Origin: CAYLKS01 sp964384205 [NCBI: uncultured bacterium]
Lineage (GTDB): Bacteria; JAGOEH01
Direction of reading: 5' to 3'
NCBI GenBank assembly: GCA_964384205.1
Contig: CAYLKS010000067.1
Coordinates: 1 to 15,293, forward strand
DNA: 15,293 nt
Part shown: positions 1 to 6,061 of the stretch, piece after piece
Layout of the letters: each line of letters begins with the position of its first letter
How positions within the stretch are numbered: the first letter of the stretch is position 1
Program-made: the position numbers and the translations under genes
Notes under the pieces: generated by a model
Told to the model about the DNA's origin: nothing
Databases searched by the model: none
Seen by the model: the letters and a program-made list of their open reading frames with translations, nothing else

Positions 1-23
1 ATTTTCTCCTTTTTTTTAATATT

Positions 24-116
24 GTTGTAAATTAAGGACGACTACAACTGTGACTACTCCGTCAGTTGAAGCAGACGGGTTCTACGGGTATACCGAGAGT
101 CTGTAGCCCCAGACTC
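24..116 (-). promoter_or_regulatory. Folded 5' leader RNA of a gene that starts beyond base 1
   Basis: On the minus strand this stretch is clearly richer in G+C than its surroundings and can form three consecutive hairpins: 116-97 (perfect 7-bp stem GAGTCTG/CAGACTC, 6-nt loop), 78-59 (5-bp stem CCGTC/GACGG) and 48-24 (6-bp stem GTTGTA/TACAAC). The first loop (GGGGCTA) could also pair with a GTAG..CCC stretch downstream, allowing a pseudoknot. A candidate promoter lies just upstream (133-165), and a Shine-Dalgarno-like AAAGGAG follows at about 13-5, so the gene it controls should start just outside the window. This is read as a cis-regulatory leader by inference. I match it to no named riboswitch, and it does not fold as a tRNA. 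Confidence 0.4.
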
Positions 117-132
117 AATATATTTAACGTCG

Positions 133-165
133 CATTATAATTATTATTTTTATATGAAAATTTTG
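133..165 (-). promoter_or_regulatory. Candidate phage promoter, copy 1
   Basis: The minus strand carries TTTTCATATAAAAATAAT followed by a TATAAT-like hexamer, between the stop of the 35-aa peptide gene and the folded leader. The same block recurs at 5968-6000 ahead of queD. The distance between the conserved block and TATAAT differs by three bases between the two copies, so the block itself may be the recognised element. TATAAAAATA is reminiscent of a T4 late-type promoter. Transcription would run towards base 1. The motif repeat is observed; promoter function is inferred. Confidence 0.4.
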
Positions 166-182
166 AATAAAAAAAATTCGAT

Positions 183-290
183 TTAATATAATAAAACTAT
201 AAGAATGTTGATAATTAATACAACAACTATTAGAAATAATAGAATTAATTCAATTTCTTTAATTAAAAAATTTTTAATTTTTTTTATCAT
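183..290 (-). CDS. Small 35-residue membrane peptide, unknown function
   Basis: The ATG at 290-288 is the start codon provided by a leader cassette, with GGAGG six bases upstream, and the frame runs 35 codons to TAA. The peptide has a lysine-rich start (MIKKIKNFLIKEIE), then about 20 hydrophobic residues rich in Leu, Ile and Val. This fits a single transmembrane helix with the basic end inside. It follows the clamp-loader gene and precedes a candidate promoter. The strong start and clean topology argue that it is real; an accidental ORF in AT-rich DNA is the alternative. Function is unknown; small phage membrane peptides can act in lysis or superinfection control, but nothing here shows that. 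Confidence 0.6.
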   Translation of the reverse strand: MIKKIKNFLIKEIELILLFLIVVVLIINILIVLLY

Positions 291-343
291 CAAAAACCTC
301 CTCAAGCGTGGAAGCTTCTGAATTTAGCTGTAGGGTTACTGAC
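288..343 (-). repeat. Hairpin/RBS leader cassette, copy 1 (complete)
   Basis: Coding-strand order: GTCAGTAACCC, an eroded stem around GCTAAATTC, GCTTCCACG, then CTTGAGGAGGTTTTTGATG with ATG at 290-288. It supplies the start of the 35-aa membrane peptide. The hairpin is weak in this copy while the ribosome-binding part is perfect. Confidence 0.85.
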
Positions 344-453
344 ATTTTTTTCCTGTTTAGAAACCTTTGGTAATTTTTACAAAAACCTTGGTAAGAAAAC
401 CGTGAGCTATCCAAAAAAAATACTAATCTCTTTTTTAAAAATGTTTTTCGCCG

Positions 454-1455
454 TTAAAAAATATTAGTAACACATTTTATCATTTCATATAAACAAGCAA
501 TTAAATGTAAGTGTGGAAATTTTTTATTATCATTATCTTCAGCATATTTTGCTAAAATTACTTGAATTGGTAAATAATTATTTTTTTCCAATATTAATAA
601 ATATATACTATCAAAATTCAAATCAGGATTATTGTTTAATATTGAATACATATTAACATAATCTTTTTTTATAGCAGTACTATCTGGATATATTTGACAT
701 AATGATTTTTCACGAGGATCTTTTATTTCGATCACAGTTTTTAGAATGTTTATTATCAAATCACTAATAATTTCTTCGAGATTTGATGTAGCTAAATTTG
801 TATCAAAATTTATAATTTTGTTATTTTGAATGCTTTCAATTTGTAACGTGTTAATTAAATCACGTAGTCCTTTTTTAGAATTATTATCTACAAATTCAAT
901 TAATTTATCATTATCAAATTTACAATTTTCTGATTTTAATATATATGCTAATCTTTTACTAACAGCAGTAGTATTATCATTTGTTAATAGAATTTTATAA
1001 TTAAATCTGGTTAATAAAGCATAATCTATTTTTTTTATATAATTTGTAGTGCATAGAAAGCTACAAACAGATTGATATTTTTCCAAACAGTCTTCTTTTA
1101 GTGTTCCTTCTGCCTGTGTGCTCAGTTTATCAAATTCTTCAAAATAAACTAATTTTATGTTACTCCGTATTGGTCGTTTTTTTAGAAATGGTTTAATATT
1201 ATCATCAATTTCTTTTACAGATCTGGTTTTCACTCTATAAATATCATTATTTGCTTTTATTATTGTATTGATTAAAATTTCAGATAATGTTGTTTTTCCA
1301 CATCCAGGTGGCCCAAATAATAACACATTCCCATCAATTGTTTTATTTTCAATCCAATTATTAACAATGTTTCGATCTTTATCACTATTAAAAACCATAT
1401 CATCAATTTTAAGAGGTCTATATTTTTCAAACCATGAAATATTTGATTTTAACAT
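454..1455 (-). CDS. Clamp-loader ATPase large subunit (T4 gp44-like)
   Basis: AAA+ ATPase that opens the sliding clamp and loads it onto primer-template junctions in the phage replisome. The 333-residue product opens with the clamp-loader signature WFEKYRP (8-14), then Walker A GPPGCGKT (48-55), Walker B LVYFEEFD (102-109), sensor 1 CTTN (135-138) and the arginine-finger region LLTRF (147-151), where T-R-F replaces the usual S-R-C. The C-terminal part around residues 300-330 (AKYAEDN, LHLIACLYEM) resembles the C-terminal collar helices of T4 gp44, and the length is close to gp44's 319 residues. AAGGAGG lies about 13 bases ahead of the ATG, a long spacing, but no other in-frame start fits. The partner gp62-type subunit is not recognised here; a possible clamp is at 13317-14486. 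Confidence 0.9.
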   Translation of the reverse strand: MLKSNISWFEKYRPLKIDDMVFNSDKDRNIVNNWIENKTIDGNVLLFGPPGCGKTTLSEILINTIIKANNDIYRVKTRSVKEIDDNIKPFLKKRPIRSNIKLVYFEEFDKLSTQAEGTLKEDCLEKYQSVCSFLCTTNYIKKIDYALLTRFNYKILLTNDNTTAVSKRLAYILKSENCKFDNDKLIEFVDNNSKKGLRDLINTLQIESIQNNKIINFDTNLATSNLEEIISDLIINILKTVIEIKDPREKSLCQIYPDSTAIKKDYVNMYSILNNNPDLNFDSIYLLILEKNNYLPIQVILAKYAEDNDNKKFPHLHLIACLYEMIKCVTNIF

Positions 1456-1491
1456 AAATTTATACGCAAACCTCCTTTTTCAAATTTAAGT

Positions 1492-1516
1492 ACGAGGCAT
1501 TTTTTTAATGCCTCGT
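1492..1516 (-). other. Intergenic stem-loop between topoisomerase and clamp-loader genes
   Basis: Perfect 10-bp stem (ACGAGGCATT/AATGCCTCGT) with a 5-nt loop, seven bases past the topoisomerase stop and just ahead of the clamp-loader ribosome-binding site. Neither strand has a following U-run, so it is not a classical intrinsic terminator. RNA processing, mRNA protection or start-site insulation are more likely. Confidence 0.7.
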
Positions 1517-1522
1517 GTTTGG

Positions 1523-2908
1523 TTAAAAATCTTTTAAAAGATTGTAACAATATTGATTATTATTTATTATTTTTTTTGCAACATTATTTAAATCATTTTC
1601 GATTTGTTTACAATCGTTTTTAAATTCTATTAATTTTTTAATATTGTTGTTAATACAACATTTTTCAATATCTTCTTTAGTAATTGTATAGGTTGATTTT
1701 CGAAATTCTTTTTTTTCTTTATCAAAGTCATATAATTTTACATTAATTTTATTATTTGTTGTTTGTTTTTCAAAAATATTAATGACATCAGTAGTATTGT
1801 TTAATTTAAATTTTCTTATAATATAATTAACAATTTCTAATATTTTATTATCAATTTTTCTTTTATTTAATTTTTCATACTGATTAACATTACACAACAA
1901 AACAGCAAGTTTCCATTTGTTATATGAATTTAAAATTAATTCATCGATTGAAATGTTTTTTATGAAACCTTCTTTATTTACAACCAAACAATTAAAATTG
2001 ATATTTGATGTTAAATATTTATTCCATATTTCTTTTGCTAAAATTGATATATCAGTTGATTTCTTTTTTGGAATTATACGAATATCAATTGTTTCTCCAG
2101 ATAAATCATCAATATAAACATTTAATTTCGCTGGAATTTTTTTGTTATTCTTCTTTGTTGGTTCACAAGCGTTAATTAATGAATTAAATGATTTTGTTGG
2201 TGATCTACCAAGAATTCTTATTTCATTTTTAGTAATTTTTCCATTTGGTAAAACTTTAATTTTTGTTTTTCCAGTTGTTAAAAGTTTAAAGAAACCATTA
2301 TTTTCAATTTCTTCCAATTTACAATAATCTATGTTTGGTTTAATTATACAATCTTTAGGATCTTTTTTGTCGATTAAATGTTTTAGTCTTTTTAACAAAT
2401 CTTCTTTTTTAAACTTTGGAAGAATTGTTTTATGAAATGCTATTCCAACTGTTATACCTTCACCAATTAACCCTAATGGAACTGGTGAAGGTAAATATAA
2501 TGGTTCTTTTTCATCAGTTTCAGTAGATTCCCAAGGAACAAATTTATAAAATTCAAATGCATATTTATTAAGCCAAGAAGCGAGTCGAACTTCAGTATAT
2601 CTATGTGCTGAAGCTTTAGCATCAATTAATCCTGGTGAACCAAAGTTTCCTTGTTCTGGTAAAGCATAATTTTGTTGCGTCATTTTTATTAAAGATTGGT
2701 AGGCACTTAAATCTCCATGAGGATGATAATGAGCAATTAAATGACCTATGACTTTTGAAGATTTTACTTTACGTTGAGCAACGTCTTTCAAAGCTAAAAT
2801 AATTCTTCTCTCAACAGGTTTTAATCCATCAATATCACCAGGGATAGCACGATGTTTCGAAATATACCTACCATATTCTGAATAATAAATTGGAATTATT
2901 TTTCTCAC
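1523..2908 (-). CDS. Type II DNA topoisomerase cleavage subunit (T4 gp52 / GyrA-ParC family)
   Basis: DNA cleavage-rejoining subunit of a phage type II topoisomerase. It shows the GyrA-family path: DIDGLKPVERRI (25-36), the YHPHGD motif (61-66), and RYTE (103-106), in which Tyr104 should be the catalytic tyrosine that forms the covalent DNA link. PVPLGLIGEGITVGIAF (142-158) matches the conserved Gly-rich segment that follows. At 461 residues it is near T4 gp52 (442) and too short for a GyrA C-terminal DNA-wrapping domain. The ATPase partner (gp39/GyrB type) is not in the window. GTG at 2908 is chosen because it sits where the ATG sits in the leader cassettes, six bases after GGGGG; TTG one codon earlier is the alternative. 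Confidence 0.9.
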   Translation of the reverse strand: MRKIIPIYYSEYGRYISKHRAIPGDIDGLKPVERRIILALKDVAQRKVKSSKVIGHLIAHYHPHGDLSAYQSLIKMTQQNYALPEQGNFGSPGLIDAKASAHRYTEVRLASWLNKYAFEFYKFVPWESTETDEKEPLYLPSPVPLGLIGEGITVGIAFHKTILPKFKKEDLLKRLKHLIDKKDPKDCIIKPNIDYCKLEEIENNGFFKLLTTGKTKIKVLPNGKITKNEIRILGRSPTKSFNSLINACEPTKKNNKKIPAKLNVYIDDLSGETIDIRIIPKKKSTDISILAKEIWNKYLTSNINFNCLVVNKEGFIKNISIDELILNSYNKWKLAVLLCNVNQYEKLNKRKIDNKILEIVNYIIRKFKLNNTTDVINIFEKQTTNNKINVKLYDFDKEKKEFRKSTYTITKEDIEKCCINNNIKKLIEFKNDCKQIENDLNNVAKKIINNNQYCYNLLKDF

Positions 2909-2927
2909 CAAAAACCCCCAACACGTG
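2906..2927 (-). repeat. Diverged RBS cassette ahead of the topoisomerase gene
   Basis: GTTGGGGGTTTTTGGTG matches the cassette core CTTGAGGAGGTTTTTGATG, with GGGGG replacing GGAGG and GTG replacing ATG. The hairpin part is absent because the upstream gene stops at 2928. A 10-bp palindrome (AACACGTGTT, 2920-2929) marks the junction. Confidence 0.5.
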
Positions 2928-3638
2928 TTAAATTAAATTATCCTTTTTTAATTTTTCAAAGAAAATTAAAAGTTTGTGGTTTTCATAATTGTTTACGTTC
3001 AACGTTTCATATATTTTATTGTTTGCTAAAAAATATATTGTTGGTAAAATGTAATATTTATTTTCAAATTTAAAATTTTTTTCTATAAAATTTGTAGATT
3101 GTTTTAATATTTCAATAATTTTAAAAGAATTATTAAATTCAATTTTAGGTTCATTTTCAGAATAAAATAGTATAACAATAGAAATTAAACCAAAGAAATC
3201 TATATATTTATTTATTTTTTGTAAAAAATTATAATAATCATCTACTATAATTTCATTCGATAATATATATGTGATATTTTTCTTTTCAAAATATACTTTT
3301 AGAGGAATAGTATCAAAATTGTTTTCAGTTAACCATTCGACAATAAAATCGTCAATATAATCTTTAAATTTATTTGATAGTCCAGGAGTTTGAATAGTTT
3401 TATAATATGTAAAAATTGGTGGAAGATATCCATATCGTCCAGAAATAGTTACATTACCAATTTCAAATTTTTTTTTCGTATATATGTTTTGTTGTTGATC
3501 TTGTTGAGGAATGATTTCCAAACGATTATTCCCTAAATCCTTAACATTCTTAATAAACAAATAACGATTAAGAATTTCGATTAAATCTTTTTTGGTTATG
3601 TTTTCAGTATCTTCGACTATATAGTTATTATTTGTCAT
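2928..3638 (-). CDS. Unknown 236-residue phage protein
   Basis: I recognise no family. The protein is Lys/Asn/Ile-rich with no signal peptide. It has a Gln-rich patch near residues 44-50 (PQQDQQQ), a segment GRYGYLPPIFTYY around residues 68-80, and one hydrophobic stretch (FFGLISIVILFY) that looks more like a buried strand or helix than a membrane anchor. The start is the cassette ATG at 3638-3636, six bases after GGAGA; the longer reading (MRRFL...) would translate the ribosome-binding site itself. It ends 20 bases before the topoisomerase start and is probably co-transcribed with it. Confidence 0.75.
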   Translation of the reverse strand: MTNNNYIVEDTENITKKDLIEILNRYLFIKNVKDLGNNRLEIIPQQDQQQNIYTKKKFEIGNVTISGRYGYLPPIFTYYKTIQTPGLSNKFKDYIDDFIVEWLTENNFDTIPLKVYFEKKNITYILSNEIIVDDYYNFLQKINKYIDFFGLISIVILFYSENEPKIEFNNSFKIIEILKQSTNFIEKNFKFENKYYILPTIYFLANNKIYETLNVNNYENHKLLIFFEKLKKDNLI

Positions 3639-3684
3639 CAAAAATCTCCTCAAGCGTGGAAGCCCCTGACTTTAGCCATAACGC
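3636..3684 (-). repeat. Hairpin/RBS leader cassette, copy 2
   Basis: The ribosome-binding core CTTGAGGAGATTTTTGATG is intact and GGGGCTTCCACG precedes it. The left arm of the hairpin has decayed to GTTATGGCTAAAGTCA, leaving only a 4-bp stem. It supplies the ATG of the 236-aa gene. Confidence 0.85.
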
Positions 3685-3736
3685 TGTTTTTTAGTTCGTT
3701 AGTAACTACCAAAAGTTATTTTCTTGAATAATATTT

Positions 3737-4537
3737 TCAAATATTTGAAATATAAAGTTTGTTTATTTTACTGTAAAATTGAATCAAAAGATTTTTTTTC
3801 TTTCTTAGTAAATATAAAACAAAATTCAATTCGGTATTTGGAAAATAAATAAATCTGTTTAACGGTAATAATTCTCGAAATATACAATTGTTAAGAAAAA
3901 ATATTTGTAAAACTTTATTGTACACTTGAAACTTAAATCTAAAAACATCGCATATAATATACGACGGTATATTTTTTCTTTGTTTTATTAATTTAAAATA
4001 GTCCATAATATTACTGTTAAATTCATATATCAATTTTCTATCATGTTTAATTGGTTCATGTAAAAAATTTTCATATTTTGCTAATTTATAGAAATTATCA
4101 AAGGAGTTTTTTGTTCCTTTTTCAATAAATATTTTATCATTTATAATTTTTGTGAAATCTTGAATAGTCCTTTCAAAAAAAATTAATTTATTTAAAAAAT
4201 TATTAAAATTTTTTATTATTTTTTCATGATTATTATTACTATTATCTTTTTTAAATAATTTTTCAAAACGAAATTTATTAATTTCTGCGGTTATTTTAAT
4301 ATAAACAAAACTATTATGAAATATATAAAAATTTCCTTCTTTATCTGTTGAGTTGTAATAACAATTATTATAATTAACTGTAGATGTTTTTCCAACATCA
4401 ATCATAATTTCTTTATCATTAATATCATAAATCAATAAAGGTTTATATCCTTTTTGATAAGATAAATGAAAAAGAATTGCAGCTACTTTATAAAATGGTC
4501 TTTTTTCCATTTTTATTTTTTTTAGTATTTTTCCCAC
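3737..4537 (-). CDS. Unknown 267-residue phage protein
   Basis: No family is recognised. The protein is basic and rich in Phe, Tyr, Lys and Asn, with repeated aromatic runs (NNCYYNS near residues 56-62, YIFHNSFVYIKI further on) and a Phe/Leu/Ile-rich C-terminal third. There is no obvious catalytic motif and no clear membrane helix. The preferred start is GTG at 4537-4535, six bases after GAGGAGA and placed exactly where the cassette puts its ATG. The upstream ATG at 4555 would translate through that ribosome-binding site, and an internal ATG at 4510 is a weaker option. It follows the primase gene after a short hairpin cassette. Confidence 0.7.
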   Translation of the reverse strand: MGKILKKIKMEKRPFYKVAAILFHLSYQKGYKPLLIYDINDKEIMIDVGKTSTVNYNNCYYNSTDKEGNFYIFHNSFVYIKITAEINKFRFEKLFKKDNSNNNHEKIIKNFNNFLNKLIFFERTIQDFTKIINDKIFIEKGTKNSFDNFYKLAKYENFLHEPIKHDRKLIYEFNSNIMDYFKLIKQRKNIPSYIICDVFRFKFQVYNKVLQIFFLNNCIFRELLPLNRFIYFPNTELNFVLYLLRKKKNLLIQFYSKINKLYISNI

Positions 4538-4589
4538 AAAAATCTCCTCTCTCAAACATGAAAACCAACGGTTTTAGCCGTGGGTTGTT
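4535..4589 (-). repeat. Diverged hairpin/RBS cassette with GTG start
   Basis: Coding strand: CAACAACCCACGGCTAAAAC with CCGTTGGTTTTCATG, then TTTGAGAGAGGAGATTTTTGTG. The hairpin has compensating changes (CCACGG opposite CCGTTGG). The ribosome-binding part carries a 4-base insertion, and GTG replaces ATG. It fills the gap between the primase stop and the 267-aa gene. Confidence 0.7.
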
Positions 4590-4591
4590 GA

Positions 4592-5518
4592 TTATTCAAC
4601 ATTGATTTTTTCTACCATACAAAATTCAGCAACATCTTTAAATTTTGAGGTGTAACCTTCAATATTTATATTCGGATTTAATTGACGTGCAATTGTTTGA
4701 CATTTTTTCAAATTATTTCTTTTGAATTGAAAGTCTTGATCATAAATTAAATTAATTTTATATTCACCAATTAATAAATCATTTAAAATAAGATCTTCAA
4801 TAGTTGTTATATATTTTTTACCTTGCATTGAAATAAAATAATTGTTTTTAAAATTACCATACAAATCTAAATTAATCGCATCAAAACCTCCTTCTGTAAT
4901 TGTTATTTTATTATATTTAGTAAAGTCTTTTTTTTGAAAATAATATAAACTATTTGAATTTTTTTTATAACGATACTTATTATTATTGATATATCTAGAT
5001 GTGATTAATTCTAAGTTAGCATTATAAAATTGACAAGAAAGATTCCTTCTATTCAAAATTTTTGGAGCTAAAAGATATTCAACGAAATTAACATACTCAC
5101 CTATTCTTTTATAAATATAATTTTTATAAATTCGAAAAAGATTTGATTCTCTAACTGAAAATTCGCCGTTAATAGTCATAATTTTTCTTTTAACATATTC
5201 AAAATTTGTGTTTTTTATTTCAATATTTTTAATAAATTTATAATTAATATTTTTAGTTAATAATTTTATTATATCTGAATCCATGAAATCAGTATATAAT
5301 AATAATTTTACTATACTACCTGAAATTCCACATCTAAAACAATAAAACACTCGTTTATTCGTTGAAATATATAAATGACCGTGAGATTGAGCATTTTTTC
5401 TAGATGCATCATCACAAAATGGACAATGTATTTGTAATTCAGTAGAATTAATTACTTTATATAATTTCGATATATTACGAAAATGATTTATTACAGAAGG
5501 TATTTGAAACAGATCCAT
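4592..5518 (-). CDS. DNA primase (zinc ribbon + TOPRIM, DnaG / T4 gp61-like)
   Basis: Synthesises RNA primers for lagging-strand replication. From ATG 5518 the 308-residue product has a zinc ribbon at residues 32-63 (CPFC and CFRC) and a TOPRIM domain with EGG at 209-211 and the metal-binding pair D260/D262 in IYDQD. Length is close to T4 gp61 (342), and no helicase domain is attached. The gene overlaps the 3' end of queD by 44 bases, so translation is probably coupled. The start is uncertain: ATG 5518 has AGGA about 20 bases upstream, a TTG at 5548 would add 10 residues but has no ribosome-binding site, and an in-frame ATT sits between them. It stops at TAA 4592, just before a hairpin cassette. 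Confidence 0.88.
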   Translation of the reverse strand: MDLFQIPSVINHFRNISKLYKVINSTELQIHCPFCDDASRKNAQSHGHLYISTNKRVFYCFRCGISGSIVKLLLYTDFMDSDIIKLLTKNINYKFIKNIEIKNTNFEYVKRKIMTINGEFSVRESNLFRIYKNYIYKRIGEYVNFVEYLLAPKILNRRNLSCQFYNANLELITSRYINNNKYRYKKNSNSLYYFQKKDFTKYNKITITEGGFDAINLDLYGNFKNNYFISMQGKKYITTIEDLILNDLLIGEYKINLIYDQDFQFKRNNLKKCQTIARQLNPNINIEGYTSKFKDVAEFCMVEKINVE

Positions 5519-5921
5519 GAAATTTTGCCGAATTTTTTCCTGTTTCAAAAACAGTTATCGAAAAACATTTAATTTGATTAAATATTTGTGAAAAACTCTT
5601 ATACAGATATTCTGCGATATTTTCAGCAGTTGTATTAGTATATGGTAGAATTAAATATTTTGATTTCAATTGTTTTGCACATGTGATTAATTCATCATCA
5701 GTTTGAGCTATTAATATAGAATGATCAAATTTTTTATCTAAGAATTGTTGAAACAATTTTAAATCTCCAAAATCTATGATCATACACTCGTTATTTAGTT
5801 TTTCACTATAAATTTCTGCAAATACTTTGTACGAATGTCCATGAAGATTTTTACAAACAGATGATGTATTTTGTAACCTATGAGCCGCTTCAAATTTAAA
5901 TTTTTTTTTGATAGAATACAT
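5475..5921 (-). CDS. queD: 6-carboxy-5,6,7,8-tetrahydropterin synthase QueD
   Basis: Converts 7,8-dihydroneopterin triphosphate to 6-carboxytetrahydropterin, an early step towards preQ0 and 7-deazaguanines. The 148-residue protein shows the zinc ligands H14 and H27/H29 (HGH), candidate catalytic Cys23 (CKNLHGH), DFGD (50-53), DH (66-67), the TAEN segment (98-101) and Glu126 in FETG. These are QueD/6-pyruvoyltetrahydropterin-synthase family hallmarks. The C-terminal 15 or so residues beyond the conserved core coincide with the start of the primase gene. The ATG at 5921 has AAAGGAG seven bases upstream, and a candidate promoter lies at 5968-6000. With queC at 11102-11782 it implies phage DNA carrying a 7-deazaguanine, or boosted host queuosine synthesis. 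Confidence 0.9.
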   Translation of the reverse strand: MYSIKKKFKFEAAHRLQNTSSVCKNLHGHSYKVFAEIYSEKLNNECMIIDFGDLKLFQQFLDKKFDHSILIAQTDDELITCAKQLKSKYLILPYTNTTAENIAEYLYKSFSQIFNQIKCFSITVFETGKNSAKFHGSVSNTFCNKSFS

Positions 5922-5967
5922 TTTGATTTCTCCTTTTTTTTAAATTAACAAAAAATAATTTAATAAT

Positions 5968-6000
5968 ATTAATTATAATTATTTTTATATGAAAAATTTG
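5968..6000 (-). promoter_or_regulatory. Candidate phage promoter, copy 2, ahead of queD
   Basis: The minus strand reads TTTTTCATATAAAAATAAT then TATAAT, nearly the same as the block at 133-165. It lies between the thyA stop and the queD ribosome-binding site, where a new transcript would be expected. The repeat of the motif is observed; its role as a promoter is inferred. Confidence 0.4.
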
Positions 6001-6029
6001 ATTGTAAAAATTGTTTTAATCATTCTCAC

Positions 6030-6061
6030 AAGCCCCCAGCTTTAGCTGTGGGGTTGCTGAC
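6030..6061 (-). repeat. Cassette hairpin overlapping the 3' end of thyA
   Basis: Coding strand GTCAGCAACCCCACAGC then TAAA then GCTGGGGGCTTGT: a stem of about 7 bp with one mismatch and a TAAA loop. There is no ribosome-binding part. The hairpin encodes the last residues of thyA, and its loop contains the TAA stop. No U-run follows directly, so termination is uncertain. Confidence 0.8.

Noticed and set aside
20-106. Plus-strand frame ending SVEADGFYGYTESL as the tail of a tnpB-like gene
   Set aside because: It is only 28 codons after a stop, has no conserved TnpB motif, and the stretch is better explained as the minus-strand leader. I keep it only as a weak possibility alongside the IS605-like hairpins.
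24-116. tRNA gene in the GC-rich stretch
   Set aside because: The 5-bp stem at 59-78 carries a 10-nt loop, not a 7-nt anticodon loop, and no matching acceptor or T arm could be found on either strand.
3639-3653. Shared N-terminus MRRFLM of several proteins as a possible signal or targeting peptide
   Set aside because: It is the translation of the ribosome-binding part of the cassette (TTG AGG AGG TTT TTG ATG). The true start is the ATG six bases after GGAGG.
3735-3750. 16-bp perfect palindrome TTTCAAATATTTGAAA as an operator
   Set aside because: It straddles the end of a coding region, is purely A/T-rich with one G/C pair per arm, and does not recur in the window.
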